Below, piece after piece: positions 7,418-13,719 of a stretch of 64,000 nucleotides of DNA. The stretch covers positions 51,837-115,836 of IMG/VR virus record IMGVR_UViG_3300047157_000068; one strand, given 5' to 3'. This stretch comes from a virus. The number at the start of each line of letters is the position of its first letter. Positions within the stretch are counted from its first letter, which is position 1. The translations under genes were made by a program, and so were the position numbers. The notes under the pieces are model-generated. The model saw nothing but the letters and a program-made list of their open reading frames with translations, did not search any database and had not been told where the DNA came from.

Positions 7418-7888
7418 ATGAATTTAGTAACAGTAAGAAAATCAGAAGACGGATTAACAGTAAGAACATCTAAAAACCCATTATACGGCTTTGTAGTAAT
7501 GGAACAAAAAGGTGCATTTGCTGTATCAGCAACAGGCTGGGTGGATATAAAGACACCAACGTGTCTAATCCAAGGTACTATGGAAAACCTTAAAGCAATG
7601 GAAGAAACATTGAATAAAGGTTTAGTAGGTAAGATTGTGCATAAGGAAAGCTTAGAGCCTTTCAATCTAAAAAATCCTATGAATGATATTAAGTATGCAG
7701 GTAAAACAAAGATAGCTTGCTCTGTAAAAGGAAAGCCTATCTATAGAGTATCTACATTTAGTGCTGATATTAATGCTGTAGATGAATTGATTGCTCATGA
7801 TAATGGTAAACAAATATCTGAAGCTAACTTAAAAGGTCAGGCTGTAGAGAGTTTAAGTGCTCTTAAAGCAGAACCTGTAACTGCGTAA
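7418..7888 (+). CDS. Early phage protein, paralogue of the 11866 gene
   Basis: 156 residues, not recognised as a named family. It aligns along most of its length with the product of 11866-12463. Shared blocks are NPLYGFV/NPEYGFI, then GWVD/GWLA, and LVGKIVHKESLEPFN/LPGKIVVIESLEPFN. Further on come YAGKTKIAC/YAGQTGIIC and GKPIYR/GQPIYR. It is a beta-rich soluble protein with no signal. Phages with two such copies presumably use them in an early nucleic-acid or host-interaction step; this is inference. It is flanked on both sides by the UUCC hairpin/CTGCTCCC element and by an 11-base inverted repeat. Confidence 0.7.
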   Translation: MNLVTVRKSEDGLTVRTSKNPLYGFVVMEQKGAFAVSATGWVDIKTPTCLIQGTMENLKAMEETLNKGLVGKIVHKESLEPFNLKNPMNDIKYAGKTKIACSVKGKPIYRVSTFSADINAVDELIAHDNGKQISEANLKGQAVESLSALKAEPVTA

Positions 7889-8269
7889 CTGTAACATTAG
7901 GCTGTAGGCGTGCATTTCCATGCACGTCTGCTCCCTAACTACAGCATGTTAGAACAAAATAGTTAACATTAACTAACAAAACTAAAAATGTTAGACTATA
8001 GTTACAAAACAGTTAGATAAACTTATTTATTGTGGTAATTTTATTTTATTTGTGTGTGTCACTCTGAATGTGAGGTCTTATACCCACTAAATACCACCTT
8101 TTACCACTCTTGTAACTATGAGTGTTACTAATAATATAAATATAGCTAACGTTACTACAAGCGTAACAATTACACTCAACAATACAACAAGGGTAGTCTT
8201 TGTCTCTTCCTCTATAGGATAAGAGCCATATTACCCGCAATATCAATAATCCTTAAATACTAAATCATT
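7889..8269. promoter_or_regulatory. Noncoding spacer with hairpins and palindromes
   Basis: No credible gene. After the UUCC element (7901-7945) there is a 16-base near-palindrome TAGTTAA-CA-TTAACTA (7960-7975). An ACTATAGTTAC copy (7995-8005), inverted relative to 7269-7279, follows. Further stems are CACTC...GAGTG near 8111-8130 and GTTAC...GTAAC near 8152-8168. It ends in the start context ACTAAATCATTATG shared with other genes here. Confidence 0.5.
7901..7945 (+). ncRNA. UUCC-loop hairpin with motif copy 3 and closing stem
   Basis: The inner stem CGTGCAT/ATGCACG (7909-7915 and 7920-7926) closes a TTCC loop. It is followed by CTGCTCCC-T-AACTA (7928-7941). An outer perfect stem GCTGTAG/CTACAGC (7901-7907 and 7939-7945) locks the whole element. 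The stem differs from that at 7303 while pairing is preserved, which is compensatory change. Confidence 0.6.
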
Positions 8270-8608
8270 ATGCAAATCAAATCAAAAACTAAATTACCAG
8301 AAACTGTAATAACTATCAGGTTAACCTCAGCAAAAGAAATGTATGACTTCAGTGAACTTACACATAGCCATACAGAGTATGATACTGATTGGGATGAACT
8401 ACTGTATACATTGAGTGAGTACAAAGGTATTGATTCACATATATATCTTCAGTATCCATCAGATATGCAACTCAAGAATGGGGATGTAGTTTGCACTATA
8501 ACTTTGTATTGTAAAGATTATGAGAAACTAGATTATCTTGAGGCAGAGATAACCAAAAGAATATCAACTGTATTAACAGTTACTTGGCCTTGGGAAAGGG
8601 ATAACTAA
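8270..8608 (+). CDS. Hypothetical protein, 112 residues
   Basis: Not recognised. It is acidic and beta-strand rich (PETVITIRLTSAKEMYDF; DVVCTITLYCKDYEKLDYLE) with a C-terminal WPWERDN. It is soluble with no signal peptide. It starts after the recurrent leader ACTAAATCATTATG that also precedes the genes at 8633 and 9408, with no Shine-Dalgarno sequence. Probably an early accessory gene. Confidence 0.6.
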   Translation: MQIKSKTKLPETVITIRLTSAKEMYDFSELTHSHTEYDTDWDELLYTLSEYKGIDSHIYLQYPSDMQLKNGDVVCTITLYCKDYEKLDYLEAEITKRISTVLTVTWPWERDN

Positions 8609-8632
8609 ATCATTCACTAAAACTAAATCGTA

Positions 8633-8809
8633 ATGGAAATAGCAAACATAGAAAGAAACTACAACAAGCATGAAGATAAATATGAAATCGTTATGTGGGT
8701 AAAAGATACCGTAAATCATTCTAGAACACCAATAGTAGTAAAAGATACTACAAACAATAGCCTTAACTATGCTTATGCAAGTAAGCTATTTAAATCTTGG
8801 AATAAATAA
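8633..8809 (+). CDS. Small hypothetical protein, 58 residues
   Basis: An ATG at 8633 after AAACTAAATCGTA opens a 58-codon frame: MEIANIERNYNKHEDKYEIV, then VVKDTTNNSLNYAYASKLFK and SWNK. Charged, soluble, not recognised. Its TAA shares a base with the ATG of the next gene, which supports both as real coupled genes. Confidence 0.5.
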   Translation: MEIANIERNYNKHEDKYEIVMWVKDTVNHSRTPIVVKDTTNNSLNYAYASKLFKSWNK

Positions 8810-8979
8810 TGTTCTTTGAAGATGCACAAGATGCTTGGGATTTATATAGTATAAGTCCTGAGCTAACATGTACCTGTGATGAAGTACATACATGTCAACA
8901 ATGCTATGAAGAATGGCAAGAAGAAAAGAAACTTAGACTTCAAAGACTTGAAGATGCTCTGAAAGAGAGTAAAGAATAA
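8809..8979 (+). CDS. Small cysteine-motif protein, 56 residues
   Basis: 56 residues with a compact cysteine cluster CTCDEVHTCQQC (C-x-C-x6-C-x2-C), likely one zinc site, followed by a highly charged helix (EEWQEEKKLRLQRLEDALKE). It could be a small regulator or adaptor; the function is not known. It overlaps the previous gene by one base. The structured noncoding segment starts at its stop codon. Confidence 0.5.
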   Translation: MFFEDAQDAWDLYSISPELTCTCDEVHTCQQCYEEWQEEKKLRLQRLEDALKESKE

Positions 8980-9390
8980 TAACTAATAATCCTACCGTAT
9001 GGATGGAGGTAAATAACGGAGTGAATATCTCTATTAGTTATATCTTTTTAACCCGTGGCAACGGGAGTGCTGGGTGTCACTTTGTACACCAAGAGGAATA
9101 GTTTGTCAGCTTAACCTCGTATACGTTAGGGCCAATGTGCCTGTAAGGTTTGACAACCTGAAACCGTGTATTTGACTTGTCTGTTGAATATGTAACAGTC
9201 ATCGTCAACCGGGTAAACGGTCGTTAAGAGGTAATCAGGCTCTTTATTTTTAACTACACTGATTGATGACACTAGAGATCAGTATAAATGTATGTGTCAA
9301 AAACTTAGAGCAATGAGTCACGCAATACCACTGACTATTCTGTAATAGTGTCAGCCAATAATGGATAAGCACTCTAAGTTATTTTTAATC
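8979..9390 (+). ncRNA. Large structured noncoding RNA candidate (~400 nt)
   Basis: No frame of useful length, unusual GC, and dense complementary pairing. ATAACTAATA/TATTAGTTAT (8979-8988 with 9032-9041) closes domain 1. CCCGT-ggca-ACGGG (9052-9065) and GGTGT/ACACC (9073-9077 with 9086-9090) follow. TGTCA..AACCT pairs with AGGTT..TGACA (9104-9117 with 9146-9155). CCTGA/TCAGG (9157-9161 with 9235-9239) encloses CTGTT/AACAG (9181-9198) and ACCG/CGGT (9208-9221). AACTTAGAG/CTCTAAGTT (9302-9310 with 9372-9380) closes the last domain. Two domains end in TTATTTTTAA. It could be one RNA or two or three. It does not match tmRNA, RNase P, group I/II intron or a riboswitch that I know. The plus strand is assumed from its neighbours. 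Confidence 0.6.
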
Positions 9391-9407
9391 ACTAATACTA
9401 AATCGTT

Positions 9408-9587
9408 ATGAAAAAGAAATTTTGTTACCTTATGCTACTCCTATTCATAGGAGGACCAATACTTCAATCATGTGGATCATCTCGTGGTTGTAAGAAAATG
9501 AGAAAATACCGTAAGAAAAGAAGTAAAACTTCATATGCATATCAAAATGCATTAATCATTAATCAATTAAATACTAAACTATCATGA
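9408..9587 (+). CDS. Small lipoprotein with basic tail
   Basis: 59 residues. The N-terminus KKKFCYLMLLLFIGGPILQSC is a typical signal peptide with lipobox LQSC, so the mature protein would be a ~38-residue lipid-anchored peptide beginning CGSSRGC and rich in Lys/Arg (KKMRKYRKKRSK). Such tiny envelope lipoproteins encoded early are often superinfection-exclusion or host-surface factors; that role is inferred. The start context ACTAAATCGTTATG repeats the one upstream of 8270. The TGA overlaps the ATG of the next lipoprotein gene. Confidence 0.62.
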   Translation: MKKKFCYLMLLLFIGGPILQSCGSSRGCKKMRKYRKKRSKTSYAYQNALIINQLNTKLS

Positions 9588-10045
9588 AAAATTTAATCTT
9601 ATCCTTATTTATTGGGCTATCATTTGCTTCTTGTCAGAAAGAAGAACTTGAAATAGTTCAACCAATGCCACCAAGTAATACATCGTATGAAATATATGCT
9701 ATGTCAAGTACTGGTGCAGGTGCATCTTTACTATGGACATACTTTATGTATGAGTCTATTGATAGTAATGGAGTAACCGCAGCTGATAAACTCGTAGCTA
9801 ACTATAATGCTTGGCAACTTGTTTGTACTGAATGTGACAATGAGGATGAGTATTATATTTATTCTATGGACACAAGTCTAGTTAGTAATCCTGACGCAGT
9901 TGTAATAAGCTCGTTTAATTACGTAGACTTTGCAACAGTATATTTTAATAATGCTAACTCGCCTGTTGGTGATGGTAGATTTTATCTCTATCCTCATGAC
10001 ATGTTAGATAGCTACAACAATCTAGATCAAGTAACCTTATATTAA
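9584..10045 (+). CDS. Lipoprotein, 153 residues
   Basis: A signal peptide MKNLILSLFIGLSFASC with lipobox FASC is followed by an acidic, Tyr/Asn-rich mature domain. The mature part contains CTECDNEDEYYIY and a Ser/Asn-rich end. It is probably anchored to the outer membrane or the periplasmic face of a Bacteroidota cell. The domain is not recognised. It overlaps the preceding small lipoprotein gene by 4 bases and precedes a two-helix membrane protein gene, so the three form an envelope-modifying set. Confidence 0.65.
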   Translation: MKNLILSLFIGLSFASCQKEELEIVQPMPPSNTSYEIYAMSSTGAGASLLWTYFMYESIDSNGVTAADKLVANYNAWQLVCTECDNEDEYYIYSMDTSLVSNPDAVVISSFNYVDFATVYFNNANSPVGDGRFYLYPHDMLDSYNNLDQVTLY

Positions 10046-10064
10046 TCAAATCAATAAAACTATC

Positions 10065-10379
10065 ATGAAACAAATTTCAAAGTATCTAATCAAATTACTT
10101 TATGTAATTATCATTCCACTAGCTGTAACCTATGTATTCATAGAAATATTAGCTAGTGATGGCACAGTATCAACAGAGAGCTTAGCTCTTATCATGGCAT
10201 TTTGGGTTATAACATTCTTTAATGCAGTTTTCTGGCTTATAAACATGAAAACAACTCATCTTTTACCTAAAATGAAATGTCAGTGGAGAACTGGCTTTGG
10301 TATTTATATGAGAAAGGTCAACTTCCACTGGGAGTTAGATTTACCACTATTCACTATAATCTTCCAAAGAAGAAAATAA
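10065..10379 (+). CDS. Inner-membrane protein, two transmembrane segments
   Basis: 104 residues. Two hydrophobic helices lie near 8-28 (LIKLLYVIIIPLAVTYVFIE) and 40-60 (SLALIMAFWVITFFNAVFWL), with a basic cytoplasmic tail of ~40 residues. No catalytic motif. It follows the two lipoprotein genes with the same ACTATCATG-type start context, pointing to a common envelope function such as exclusion or membrane remodelling. Function unknown. Confidence 0.6.
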   Translation: MKQISKYLIKLLYVIIIPLAVTYVFIEILASDGTVSTESLALIMAFWVITFFNAVFWLINMKTTHLLPKMKCQWRTGFGIYMRKVNFHWELDLPLFTIIFQRRK

Positions 10380-10400
10380 AAGGCTCACATATGAACCACT

Positions 10401-10444
10401 AACAACACCAGTAATTATATCTATATATTAATACTAGTGTTGTT
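10401..10444. other. Intergenic stem-loop
   Basis: AACAACACCAGTA (10401-10413) pairs with TACTAGTGTTGTT (10432-10444) with one mismatch over 13 positions, around an AT-rich loop. There is no T tract afterwards, so it is unlikely to be a simple terminator. It may be an RNA processing site or operator. Confidence 0.4.
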
Positions 10445-10470
10445 GGCTGTGTTCGCAATCAATAATTATT

Positions 10471-11024
10471 ATGCAAAAACAATATAACGTTCAGCAAGAG
10501 ATACTTAAAGGTATCTTACATAAATTATTTGACGGTAAAGCTGTCAATCAAGTAAAGAATCTAAGTTTAATAACAGATATTATCTTTAGAGACCTTAAAG
10601 AGTCAGCTCTAGAAGCTATTACTCATCTTATGTTAACTGAAAAAACATTTATACCAACAAAATTGGTGATTATGTCAAAGTAATACCACCTAAGTACCAT
10701 GAAGGTAGTGAATTTGAGGTAGATGTACTTGAAGACATGGGTTTATTGGGTAAAGGAGATGAATACAGTCCATACTATGTCTATGGTCGTGTTAAAGGAG
10801 ATACATCATGGGGATCTGATCCTTATGATCCATTTCATAGTACAATAAAAGTTGATCTTATGTATCATGATGAAAATAAAGTAATTAAACATGTAGAAGG
10901 AACATTTAGTCCTTTACATGCTCTTCATGTACAGAAAAGATTTATACCTTTTTTAAAAGACATTAATCAAACAGAATTAAAATTTCAAGAAAATGGCACA
11001 GATATCAATGGAGTTACTGCATAG
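10471..11024 (+). CDS. Hypothetical phage protein, interrupted by -1 frame change
   Basis: Two coding halves in different frames. The first (from 10471) is a helical ~58-residue segment, MQKQYNVQQEILKGILHKLF, ending in NLSLITDIIFRDLKESALEA. After the A6 run at 10640-10645 the -1 frame continues as KNIYTNKIGDYVKVIPPKYH, EGSEFEVDVLEDMGLLGKGD and YVYGRVKGDTSWGSDPYDPF, reaching the stop at 11024. The second half alone has no convincing start. One more A would fuse them into about 184 residues. The beta-rich C-terminal half (G-D-Y-V-K-V) looks like a conserved phage protein of unknown function. The cause may be a homopolymer error, slippage or decay. Confidence 0.55.
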
Positions 11025-11205
11025 TGAGCAAGCATCATGGAGGTTATTAGATAACGCACTCAAAGATGCTGATGGCAAAAATATATCTTTTGGAAGGTAT
11101 ATGAATGATAAGTATAGTATGAATGATGATGAACTAGCTAAAGAAGAGAGTGAATCAATGGCCATGCTTATACTTTTAAAAAGTCATGTCAAAGAAATCA
11201 GATAG
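10993..11205 (+). CDS. Small hypothetical protein, 70 residues
   Basis: Not recognised. Charged and helical (LHSEQASWRLLDNALKDADG, then DDELAKEESESMAMLILLKS). It overlaps both neighbours by 20-32 bases in other frames, typical of tightly packed early genes. No motifs. Confidence 0.45.
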   Translation: MAQISMELLHSEQASWRLLDNALKDADGKNISFGRYMNDKYSMNDDELAKEESESMAMLILLKSHVKEIR

Positions 11206-11437
11206 ATTTGGTATAGTTAAGCATGTTGTCTGTACAGATCCTAACTTGTCTATTCAAGCTAAGGGTCTGTATAGTATTTTATGCTGTTATGCCAATAAAA
11301 ACAGAATTTGTTGGCCATCAATTAGTACACTTGCAGATGACTCTGGCTCAAGTCAATCATCTGTTAAAAGATGGATAAAAGAGCTAAAAACACATAAATA
11401 CATAAAAAGAATAGGTAATAAGTTAACCATATTATGA
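11186..11437 (+). CDS. Helix-turn-helix protein, replication-initiator-like
   Basis: 83 residues resembling the N-terminal winged-helix of plasmid/phage replication initiators and DnaD-like loaders. The pattern is F-x-x-V-x-x-V, DPNLSIQAKGLYSILCCYAN, RICWPSISTLADDSGSSQSS, then VKRWIKELKTHKYIKRIGNK, so the recognition helix is SSQSSVKRWIKEL. It may regulate early genes or help start replication. The protein stops soon after the wing, shorter than full initiators, so it may be a stand-alone regulator. A 110-base AT-rich spacer follows. Confidence 0.65.
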   Translation: MSKKSDRFGIVKHVVCTDPNLSIQAKGLYSILCCYANKNRICWPSISTLADDSGSSQSSVKRWIKELKTHKYIKRIGNKLTIL

Positions 11438-11520
11438 TGCGTTAGCTATATTTATGCTTTTTATTTTTGAATTAAGTCCAAATTCATTTTATATTTCTGA
11501 CACAGGTTAAGTTATATTAT

Positions 11521-11528
11521 TATCTTTG
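11521..11528 (+). promoter_or_regulatory. Bacteroidota-type -7 promoter element TATCTTTG
   Basis: TATCTTTG fits the Bacteroidota -7 consensus TAnnTTTG and lies 19 bases before the ATG at 11548. The -33 element is weak (TTTCTG about 20 bases upstream). The same octamer recurs upstream of other genes in this window. Confidence 0.5.
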
Positions 11529-11547
11529 ATAAACATTAAATAAGATA

Positions 11548-11820
11548 ATGATAATACAACTTCCTAATGGCAGAATCATAGAATGTTCTTTAGAACAGTA
11601 CCTCTCACTCTCAGATGAGGAGTACAATGATCTTAATGGCCTTAGTTCAGCATACACAAAGGAAGTGGTTGATCCATGGTATAATAAGTTTGCAAAAGCA
11701 ACTGGTAAAGCTGTCTCAGATGAAGCAATAGAGAATATTGAAGAGTATGAGCCTGCACTAGATGAGATTGAAGCTTATGAAAAACTGGAAGACCCGTATT
11801 TTCACTCTGATGATAGTTGA
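11548..11820 (+). CDS. Hypothetical acidic protein, 90 residues
   Basis: Not recognised. Acidic and helical, with a beta start (MIIQLPNGRIIECSLEQYLS) and a C-terminal run of Glu/Asp (EAIENIEEYEPALDEIEAYE). It lies directly behind a TATCTTTG promoter element, so it probably starts a transcript that continues into the paralogue gene at 11866. Confidence 0.55.
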   Translation: MIIQLPNGRIIECSLEQYLSLSDEEYNDLNGLSSAYTKEVVDPWYNKFAKATGKAVSDEAIENIEEYEPALDEIEAYEKLEDPYFHSDDS

Positions 11821-11865
11821 TCATCACACACAATTATTTTATTAATCATTTAAATTTTATTAAAA

Positions 11866-12463
11866 ATGCAAAATCAAGTAGAAGTCCTAGCGGATGACAT
11901 GGGTAATGTTGTACGCTTAAGCAAAAACAATCCAGAGTATGGATTTATTAGATTAGGTCAAACAAGATCTATAATTACTAAAGATGGTTGGTTAGCGCCA
12001 AAGAATCTTACAACTTTAGTATTAGGTAAAGCAGAAGATTTAACAACTTATGCTAAAACTTTAGGTAAAACATTACCTGGTAAAATTGTAGTAATAGAAT
12101 CATTAGAGCCTTTTAACTCTAAAGATCCAGACAGAGATTATAAATATGCAGGTCAAACTGGTATTATATGCTGTCAAGACGGACAACCTATTTATAGGAA
12201 AACACAATACACTCTTGATCTAAATAAAGAGGATGTATTGGTAGAGCACACTAATGGTGATGCTATCCGTGCTGCAAATGAAACTGCTTTTAACTTAGAC
12301 AAAAAAACCTAAGAAAGCAACAACTGCAGAAGCATTTGGTTTGAAAACAGATGATGGTACACCACCATTAGATGAAGTTGAAGACATGGATGTTGTTGAA
12401 GAAGAGGTAGTTGCTGAAACAGAAGAAGAACTAGTTGAAGAGGAAGAAACTTTTGAACTATAA
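11866..12463 (+). CDS. Paralogue of the 7418 gene with acidic tail, frame change in A7 run
   Basis: The first 148 codons align with the 156-residue product of 7418 (GKIV-ESLEPFN and DYKYAGQTG and GQPIYRKT). The frame stops right after an A7 run (12301-12307). In the +1 frame coding continues without a break as PKKATTAEAFGLKTDDGTPP and then a strongly acidic tail ending EEEETFEL at 12463. An A6 run would make one protein of about 198 residues. A Lys-rich linker plus acidic C-tail with a terminal aromatic residue recalls the protein-docking tails of SSB-type proteins. The role is unknown; a DNA-replication accessory is inferred. Confidence 0.6.
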
Positions 12464-12476
12464 TTAAACAGTTATG

Positions 12477-12502
12477 AGGCTGGGGTGTAAAAACCTCAGC
12501 CT
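12477..12502 (+). terminator. Strong hairpin after the 11866 gene
   Basis: AGGCTGGGGT (12477-12486) pairs with ACCTCAGCCT (12493-12502), ten pairs including one G-U, around a short A-rich loop. No T tract follows, so it is either a factor-dependent or stability element rather than a classic intrinsic terminator. Confidence 0.45.
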
Positions 12503-12550
12503 ATATAACAAATCTCTTACTAAATTCATAACTAAATAAATCCAACAAAC

Positions 12551-13078
12551 ATGCTATCTAATGAACAAATTTCAAAACTCAAACTCAATGAACAAAAAGA
12601 AATCTTAAGCAAACGTATTGAGCGTTATCAGTACTTAGGATTGTTAGATGAATATCAACTTCATCCACCTTCAATTATTAACTCTTTTGAATACAGTAAA
12701 CTTAATCCATATCAACATTTTTTGTTTAAACGTGTTTTACATGGTCTTAATGTTTATAAACCTGAAGAAGTTACTAAACTACACTGGGATAAGAAAAGAC
12801 GCATTACAAAAGTTTGGAAACGTGGGCAAAGAGAAATCAATGCTTGGAAACAAACGCTTTGTAATAAAAGAATTAATGCTTATCTTAGGAAAACATTTCC
12901 TCATAGCCCATTAGCTTTATTTATAGCTGATATTCCGGCTGAAGAAACGTTAGATGATTACAAAAACACAATGACTTTCAAAGACTTAGGTATATCTTAT
13001 GAAGATATTATACTAAAGTTCATGTCTGTGGGTTTGTTACCTAATAATTTTTTTACTATTAAATCAAATGGGAATTAA
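12551..13078 (+). CDS. Hypothetical protein, 175 residues
   Basis: Not recognised. It is basic and helical, with a Tyr/His-rich N-terminal half (PPSIINSFEYSKLNPYQHFL) and a Lys/Arg/Trp patch (LHWDKKRRITKVWKRGQREI) that could bind nucleic acid. The C-terminus is amphipathic. It overlaps the start of the HNH gene by 11 bases, so a nucleic-acid job is plausible but unproven. Confidence 0.55.
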   Translation: MLSNEQISKLKLNEQKEILSKRIERYQYLGLLDEYQLHPPSIINSFEYSKLNPYQHFLFKRVLHGLNVYKPEEVTKLHWDKKRRITKVWKRGQREINAWKQTLCNKRINAYLRKTFPHSPLALFIADIPAEETLDDYKNTMTFKDLGISYEDIILKFMSVGLLPNNFFTIKSNGN

Positions 13079-13337
13079 AAAAGTCTCAAGCAAAATGTCT
13101 AAATTAAATACTGCTTATAGCAAATTGCGTAGGCAGTATTTAACAGACAAACCAGTATGTCATGCAAAGATCCATAAGTGTTCTGTGCAAGCTACTGATG
13201 TCCATCATAAACATGGGCGTGGTGTATACTACTTAGATACATCTACATGGCTACCAGTGTGTAGGAATTGTCACATGTGGATAGAAGAACATCCAGAAGA
13301 ATCTTATGAATTAGGATTTTCAGGCTCTAGAACATAA
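13068..13337 (+). CDS. HNH-type zinc nuclease-like protein
   Basis: 89 residues with an HNH/treble-clef core. VCHAKIHKCSVQATDVHHKH provides the first Cys pair and the catalytic His pair, and LPVCRNCHMWIEEHPEES provides the second CxxCH zinc site. The N-terminus is basic. The pattern matches small HNH proteins common in phages of Bacteroidota, sometimes grouped with recombination endonucleases. It lies immediately upstream of the tRNA cluster; HNH genes often accompany tRNA arrays in phages, but no homing intron is seen. Confidence 0.7.
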   Translation: MGIKKVSSKMSKLNTAYSKLRRQYLTDKPVCHAKIHKCSVQATDVHHKHGRGVYYLDTSTWLPVCRNCHMWIEEHPEESYELGFSGSRT

Positions 13338-13343
13338 TTTTAT

Positions 13344-13420
13344 GGTCCTATAGCTCAACTGGATAGAGCAACAGCCTTCTAAGCTGTAGGTTCTAGGTTC
13401 AAATCCTAGTGGGATCACCA
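13344..13420 (+). tRNA. tRNA-Arg (anticodon TCT)
   Basis: A 77-base cloverleaf. The acceptor GGTCCTA pairs with TGGGATC (two G-U wobbles). The anticodon stem is ACAGC/GCTGT with loop CTTCTAA, giving TCT. The T-loop is GTTCAAATC and the encoded 3' end is ACCA. It reads AGA/AGG. The next tRNA begins at the following base. Confidence 0.92.
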
Positions 13421-13509
13421 GGCCGGATGATGGAATTGGTAGACATGACAGACTTAAAATCTGTTGAACTGGATAGTTCGTGTGGGTTCAAGTCCCACTC
13501 CGGCTACCA
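13421..13509 (+). tRNA. tRNA-Leu (anticodon TAA)
   Basis: 89 bases with the long class II variable arm (GAACTGGATAGTTC). The acceptor GGCCGGA pairs with TCCGGCT. The anticodon stem is ACAGA/TCTGT with loop CTTAAAA, giving TAA. CCA is encoded. It abuts both neighbouring tRNAs with no spacer. It reads UUA/UUG. Confidence 0.92.
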
Positions 13510-13585
13510 GGACTCTTAGCTCAGTTGGTCAGAGCACTCCGCTCATAACGGATAGGTCACAGGTTCAAGTCCTGTAGGGTCCACC
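13510..13585 (+). tRNA. tRNA-Ile2 (anticodon CAT, lysidine type)
   Basis: The acceptor GGACTCT pairs with AGGGTCC. The anticodon loop CTCATAA gives CAT. Body sequence such as CTTAGCTCAG, the CTCATAA loop and GGTTCAAGTCC closely follows bacterial tRNA-Ile2, in which C34 becomes lysidine and reads AUA. Elongator tRNA-Met is the alternative. The 3' end reads ACC-T, so the final A must be added after transcription. Confidence 0.85.
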
Positions 13586-13602
13586 TTTAACACCAAAGAG
13601 AA

Positions 13603-13719
13603 ATGAAACAATATCAAAAAGACAGGCTAATTAGAATATTAGCTTGGACAATCGTACTATCAATAACAATAATATTATGGCAAATAATTCTGGGACAGCT
13701 GTTCCAACTAGAAACGTAG
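13603..13719 (+). CDS. Small membrane peptide, 38 residues
   Basis: A basic N-terminus (MKQYQKDRLIRI) precedes one transmembrane helix (LAWTIVLSITIILWQIILGQ). It starts 17 bases after the tRNA array and overlaps the start of the helicase gene in another frame. It is small but well formed; no function is known. Confidence 0.4.
   Translation: MKQYQKDRLIRILAWTIVLSITIILWQIILGQLFQLET

Noticed and set aside
8046-8246. 66-codon minus-strand frame in the spacer after the 7418 gene
   Set aside because: Antisense to the local transcription direction, of low-complexity composition, and it overlaps hairpins. No protein-like features.
8979-9390. Identification of the structured segment as tmRNA, RNase P RNA, a self-splicing intron, GOLLD or ROOL
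   Set aside because: No tRNA-like ends or tag frame, no RNase P P4 core, no intron-core sequences or domain V, and the length and pairing order do not match GOLLD or ROOL as far as I can recall. It is left as an unknown candidate.
12648-12914. 88-codon plus-strand frame inside the 12551 gene
   Set aside because: Shadow frame with Leu/Ile/Asn-rich random composition. The enclosing 175-residue frame has better protein character and overlaps naturally with the HNH gene.
13644-13676. Upstream ATG at 13644 as the helicase start
   Set aside because: It adds an Asn/Ile-rich leader that lies inside the small membrane peptide gene; 13677 (MANNSG) gives a normal distance to the Walker A motif.
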